From positions 18,620,501-18,684,500 of the forward strand of contig CM038908.1 of NCBI GenBank assembly GCA_021904315.1: 64,000 nucleotides of DNA, read 5' to 3'. The translations under genes were made by a program, and so were the position numbers. This document shows, in pieces, positions 60,980 to 64,000 of the stretch; the stretch's first letter is position 1, and each line of letters starts with the position of its first letter. This DNA is from Sphagnum magellanicum. Its lineage: Eukaryota; Streptophyta; Sphagnopsida; Sphagnales; Sphagnaceae. The notes below the pieces were generated by a model. It had not been told where the DNA came from. It was given only the letters and a program-made list of their open reading frames with translations, and ran no database searches.

Positions 60980-63916
60980 ATGGACGCAGCTTGTGATTAC
61001 TGTGAACAGGGTCGAGCGACAGTCTATTGTAGAGCAGACTCGGCGCGTCTTTGTTTGTCTTGTGACCGTCACGTACACAGCGCCAACGCGCTCTCGTTAC
61101 GGCATGTGAGAACGCTTCTTTGCGACGGATGCAATCTTCGACCTGCAGTGGTTCGATGTCCCGTGGAAAAATTAGCCTTCTGCCAGAGCTGTGACTGGGA
61201 TAGTCATGGGAACTCTCCCATCGCGTCGCAGCATCGCCGTCATGCGTTTGACTGTTTCTCCGGCTGTCCATCGGCGGCGGAGCTTGGTAGCCTTTGGGGT
61301 TGTGACTTGGTGCCCACTAGTGTCGAGTCTCGTGGTGTGTCCACCGCCACTAGAGCAGCAGCTCCTCGAAATCTCCAAGGATTCGTCAACAGCAACGGCA
61401 GTAGCTATGGAGGTCCTGGAAAAGTTGCAACGTTTGCATCCATGTCTGCAGCTGCAGCTGCTGGAGGACCTCCGCTCCTTGCCAAGGTCTGTTCTATGCT
61501 CTCAAAGTCCATGGTCCTTTCAGATCAGGAGTGTGTTCTGTTGCAGGAGAAACCCTGGGAGCTCCCATTTCTGGCTCACGTTTGGGTTTTTACATCTGAG
61601 GAGAGACTAACCTTAGAATCACAGAAACCCCTCTTCTTCTTCTTCCAATTCTCAACCTGGAGAGCTTGCTGTGTTAAGGTCTCTCATTATAGCAAGCTTC
61701 CAATGGACCAGCACAAGCAAGAGAGGCAAGCTGGACAAGCCCTAGCACAGTCTAGGGTCTGATCAGCACCTCGGAGTGTCCTTGTTATCTATCAAAGGGA
61801 GGTAGATGTTCAGACACCTTCGTTTGGGTTTTCACATCTGAGGAGAGACTAACTTAGAATCACAGAAATCCTTCATCGTCTTCTTCTTCCAATCCTCAAC
61901 CTGGAGAGCTTGCTGTAGTAAGGTCTCTCACCATAGCAACCTTCAGATGGACCACCACAAGCAAGAGAGACGAGCTGCACAAACCCTAGCACAGCCTAGG
62001 GTTTGATCAGCTCCACATAGTGTCCTTGTTATCTATTAAAGGGAGATAGATATTCAGAAACCTTCATTTGGGTTCTCACATCTGAGGAGAGACTAACCTA
62101 GAGTCACAGAAATCCTTCTTCCAATTCTCAACCTGGAGAGCTTGCCGTACTAAGCCTCTCATCATAGCAACCTTCAGATAGACCAGCACAAGCAAGAGAG
62201 ACAAGCTGCACAAACCCTAACACTGTCTAAGGTTTTATCAGCTCCAGAGAGTGTCCTCATTATCAAAGGGAGATAGATGTTCAGAAACTTTCATTTGGGT
62301 TGTCACATCTGAGGAGAGACTAACCTACAATCACAGAAGTCTTTCTTCTTCCACTTCTCAACCTGGAGAACTTGCTGTATTAAGCCCCTCATCATAACAA
62401 CCTTCAGATGACCAGCAAAAGCAAGAGAGACATGCTTCACAAACCCTAGCACAGCAGAGGGTTTGATAAGCTCCGCAGAGTGTCCTTGTTATCAAAGTGA
62501 GATAGATGTTCAGAAATGTTCAGTTGGGTTGTCACATCTGAGGAGAGACTAACCTAGAATCACAGAAATCCTTCTTCTTTCAATTCTCAACCTGGAGAGT
62601 TTTTGCTGTATTAATTTTTGCTGTTCAGAAATCTTTGAAAAAATCTCAAGATCTGTTGTTTGTTTCTGCAGCATCCAGTAGTGTGTAATGTTTTACTAAT
62701 ACTGAAGCTCCCCCCACCCCCCCAAAAAAAATCATCCATCCTCTCTTGCACAAGATTTTCAGTGTCAACTAGGGTTCCTTGCACAAGAGCATCATCCTCT
62801 CTTCAAGGCAGGTCCTTGCTCAAGAGCATCATCCTCTCTTCCAGATAATGGGAAGTTTGCACAGAGAGAATTTTGGTGGCCGTTTGGTTTCTTTCCATTT
62901 CCTTTTTTGTGGCAAGAGGCCTTTCTGTTTAGTGATGGGGAGGCGTGGTGGTGGTGTGGGGCCACAGAGTCCTGTGCCGACAACAGGCCCAGTGGTGATG
63001 GGGAAAGAAGGAGGAGGAGGACAAGGAAGTAAACAACAATCCAAAGAAGCAGTAGTACAGCAGCTTCACAAACTGCAAGTTCTAGACCCACAGGTGCAGA
63101 TGCAGGAGGTGCCTATGTCATTGTCGTTGCACTTATCAAAGAAACCTCCAAGCTCTTTGCAGTCTTCTGCTTCAGAGCCTTTGACAAGAGCATCATGTGT
63201 ATCTCAGATACAGGAGCAAGAGCAACAGCCAAAGGCATGTACAAATCAACAGCCACACTCAAATCATCATCAACAACAACAACAACAACAGGCAGCAAAT
63301 CTGCAGAATTCACGATCTTTGGACTCTCAGATATTAGCTGTGTCTGAAACACTGCAGCTGAAAACTGAAGTTTGCAGTGATGGTCTCATGCAAGGAGGTG
63401 ATGCTCTCTGGCATTCCAGCTCCTGTCAGGTGCAATTCTTCTGGACGTTCAAAAAATTTCTTCTTCAAGATTCAGGAGCATTGCATCTTCAATACCAGTA
63501 GCAGGACATATGGTAGATCTAGTGTTTCAGTAGAACCATGAAACATATACAGTTATCATCATGTTGTTGCAGATTTGTGAATTGAAGGAAAGCTTATGCA
63601 ATGTGGCTCATGAGCATTCGTATCTGATGTTATTGTGCGTGCTTGTGGTGGACAGCTATGGGGACAAAATATGCAGGATCTTGGAATTTGTGGAGGAGAA
63701 GGGGATCCATGTGAGGGTTTCAGCATGGCAGACATTGATCTTTCATTCGATAACTACAAGGACATTTTCTCAAGCACACAAGGTCTTTCATCTTGGTCCT
63801 CCAATGACATAGAGGCTGCTGCCAGCTGCACACCCATGGGCCAAGACACTGTTGGCGAGAACCAGTGTGAACATATGCAAAGCATCCCAGAGTTGGAGCT
63901 TCTTGAAGTGAACAAT
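60980..63916 (+). CDS. CONSTANS-like double B-box protein (COL9/COL10-like), 3' end beyond window
   Basis: Zinc-finger transcriptional regulator of the BBX/COL family, expected in the nucleus in light, clock or flowering-type control. Exon 1 starts at 60980. B-box 1 has C5, C8, C17, D20, C25, C28, H33 and H42; B-box 2 has C48, C51, C60, C68, C71 and H76. [18 protein letters not shown] follows, characteristic of the COL9/10 branch. A donor at 61487 ends exon 1 in phase 0 (169 aa). Exon 2 ends at 63429; its start is either 62845 (phase 0) or 62933 if exon 1 ends at 61412. It is rich in Gln and Ser, with a CAA repeat. Exon 3 is 63656-63916 (phase 0), with [20 protein letters not shown] and [15 protein letters not shown], another family block. 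The CCT domain must lie beyond the right edge. The first intron is filled with a satellite. Confidence 0.85.
61575..62650. repeat. Five-copy tandem repeat of about 235 bp in intron 1 of the B-box gene
   Basis: The motif TTTGGGTT..CACATCTGAGGAG starts at 61582, 61823, 62067, 62294 and 62523, giving periods of 241, 244, 227 and 229. Units also share CTCAACCTGGAGAGCTTGC, AAACCCTAGCACAG followed by CTAGGGTTT (a small inverted repeat) and GTGTCCTTGTTATC. The first unit lies partly in an open frame continuing from exon 1, which makes a misleading 260-codon ORF ending at 61762. Confidence 0.9.
62773..62846. repeat. Two-copy 40-bp repeat at the presumed exon 2 acceptor
   Basis: CAAGAGCATCATCCTCTCTT occurs at 62782 and 62821. 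The second copy ends in CCAG at 62841-62844, a candidate splice acceptor. The duplication makes the exon 2 start ambiguous. Confidence 0.7.
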
Positions 63917-64000
63917 GTAAGGTTCTCCTGTCTTACCGTTGAATCAATTTGTTTGTGTTGCATTTCTGTTTCATTTTTTAGGTTAATGTGTAGCACCAAG

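Noticed and set aside
60408-61271. 287-codon minus-strand ORF opposite the B-box gene
   Set aside because: It overlaps the leader and the conserved B-box exon on the opposite strand, is low in complexity (Leu runs from GAA repeats) and shows no domain; it is the shadow of the real gene.
61487-61762. Extension of the B-box ORF to 260 codons
   Set aside because: The extension after 61486 enters the 235-bp intronic tandem repeat, and downstream exons match the family in phase, so it is read as intron.

Overview
This window is nuclear DNA from a land plant. It holds homologues of plant-specific genes: a PSB33/LIL8-type thylakoid protein, a SYP1-class plasma-membrane syntaxin, an AVT6-type amino-acid transporter and a CONSTANS-like double B-box factor. 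Exons are separated by GT-AG introns, and long AT-rich stretches contain worn transposons and satellites. The large low-density intergenic space and the pyrimidine- or GA-rich leaders would suit a seed-free plant such as a fern. That placement is an impression; the sequence does not prove it.

Layout. 1-13 kb is AT-rich with two decayed hAT-like transposase relics in opposite orientation (plus near 4.3-5.9 kb, minus near 9.5-11.2 kb). 13.4-14.2 kb is a more GC-rich island with a TATA-like box and a small unrecognised ORF. 17.7-29.4 kb is the main gene-bearing block, all on the plus strand: an AVT6-like transporter (18159-20288, two exons), PSB33/LIL8 (21704-23405, three exons) and a SYP1-class syntaxin (27921-29376, two exons). 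32.7-36.8 kb is an intron-bearing, multiply disabled copy of the catalytic half of DNA ligase 1. 42.5-43.1 kb is an intronless RABC1/Rab18-like copy with two frame-breaking deletions.

44.7-45.8 kb is an AT-only minisatellite. 48.1-49.3 kb is a Ty1/copia reverse transcriptase/RNase H relic. 49.7-54.2 kb and 57.4-57.8 kb carry minus-strand broken coding stretches that I do not recognise. Between them, 54.6-57.1 kb is an array of about 20 diverged units, each built from self-complementary palindromes; this is the most unusual structure in the window. 59.3-64 kb contains a CONSTANS-like gene that runs off the right edge. Its leader region is internally duplicated and its first intron holds five copies of a roughly 235-bp repeat.

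The intact genes are independent single genes with no operon-like logic. They serve amino-acid transport, photosystem II/thylakoid organisation, secretory membrane fusion and light or flowering-type transcriptional control. Several leaders carry CT or GA microsatellites. No tRNA, rRNA or CRISPR array was seen.
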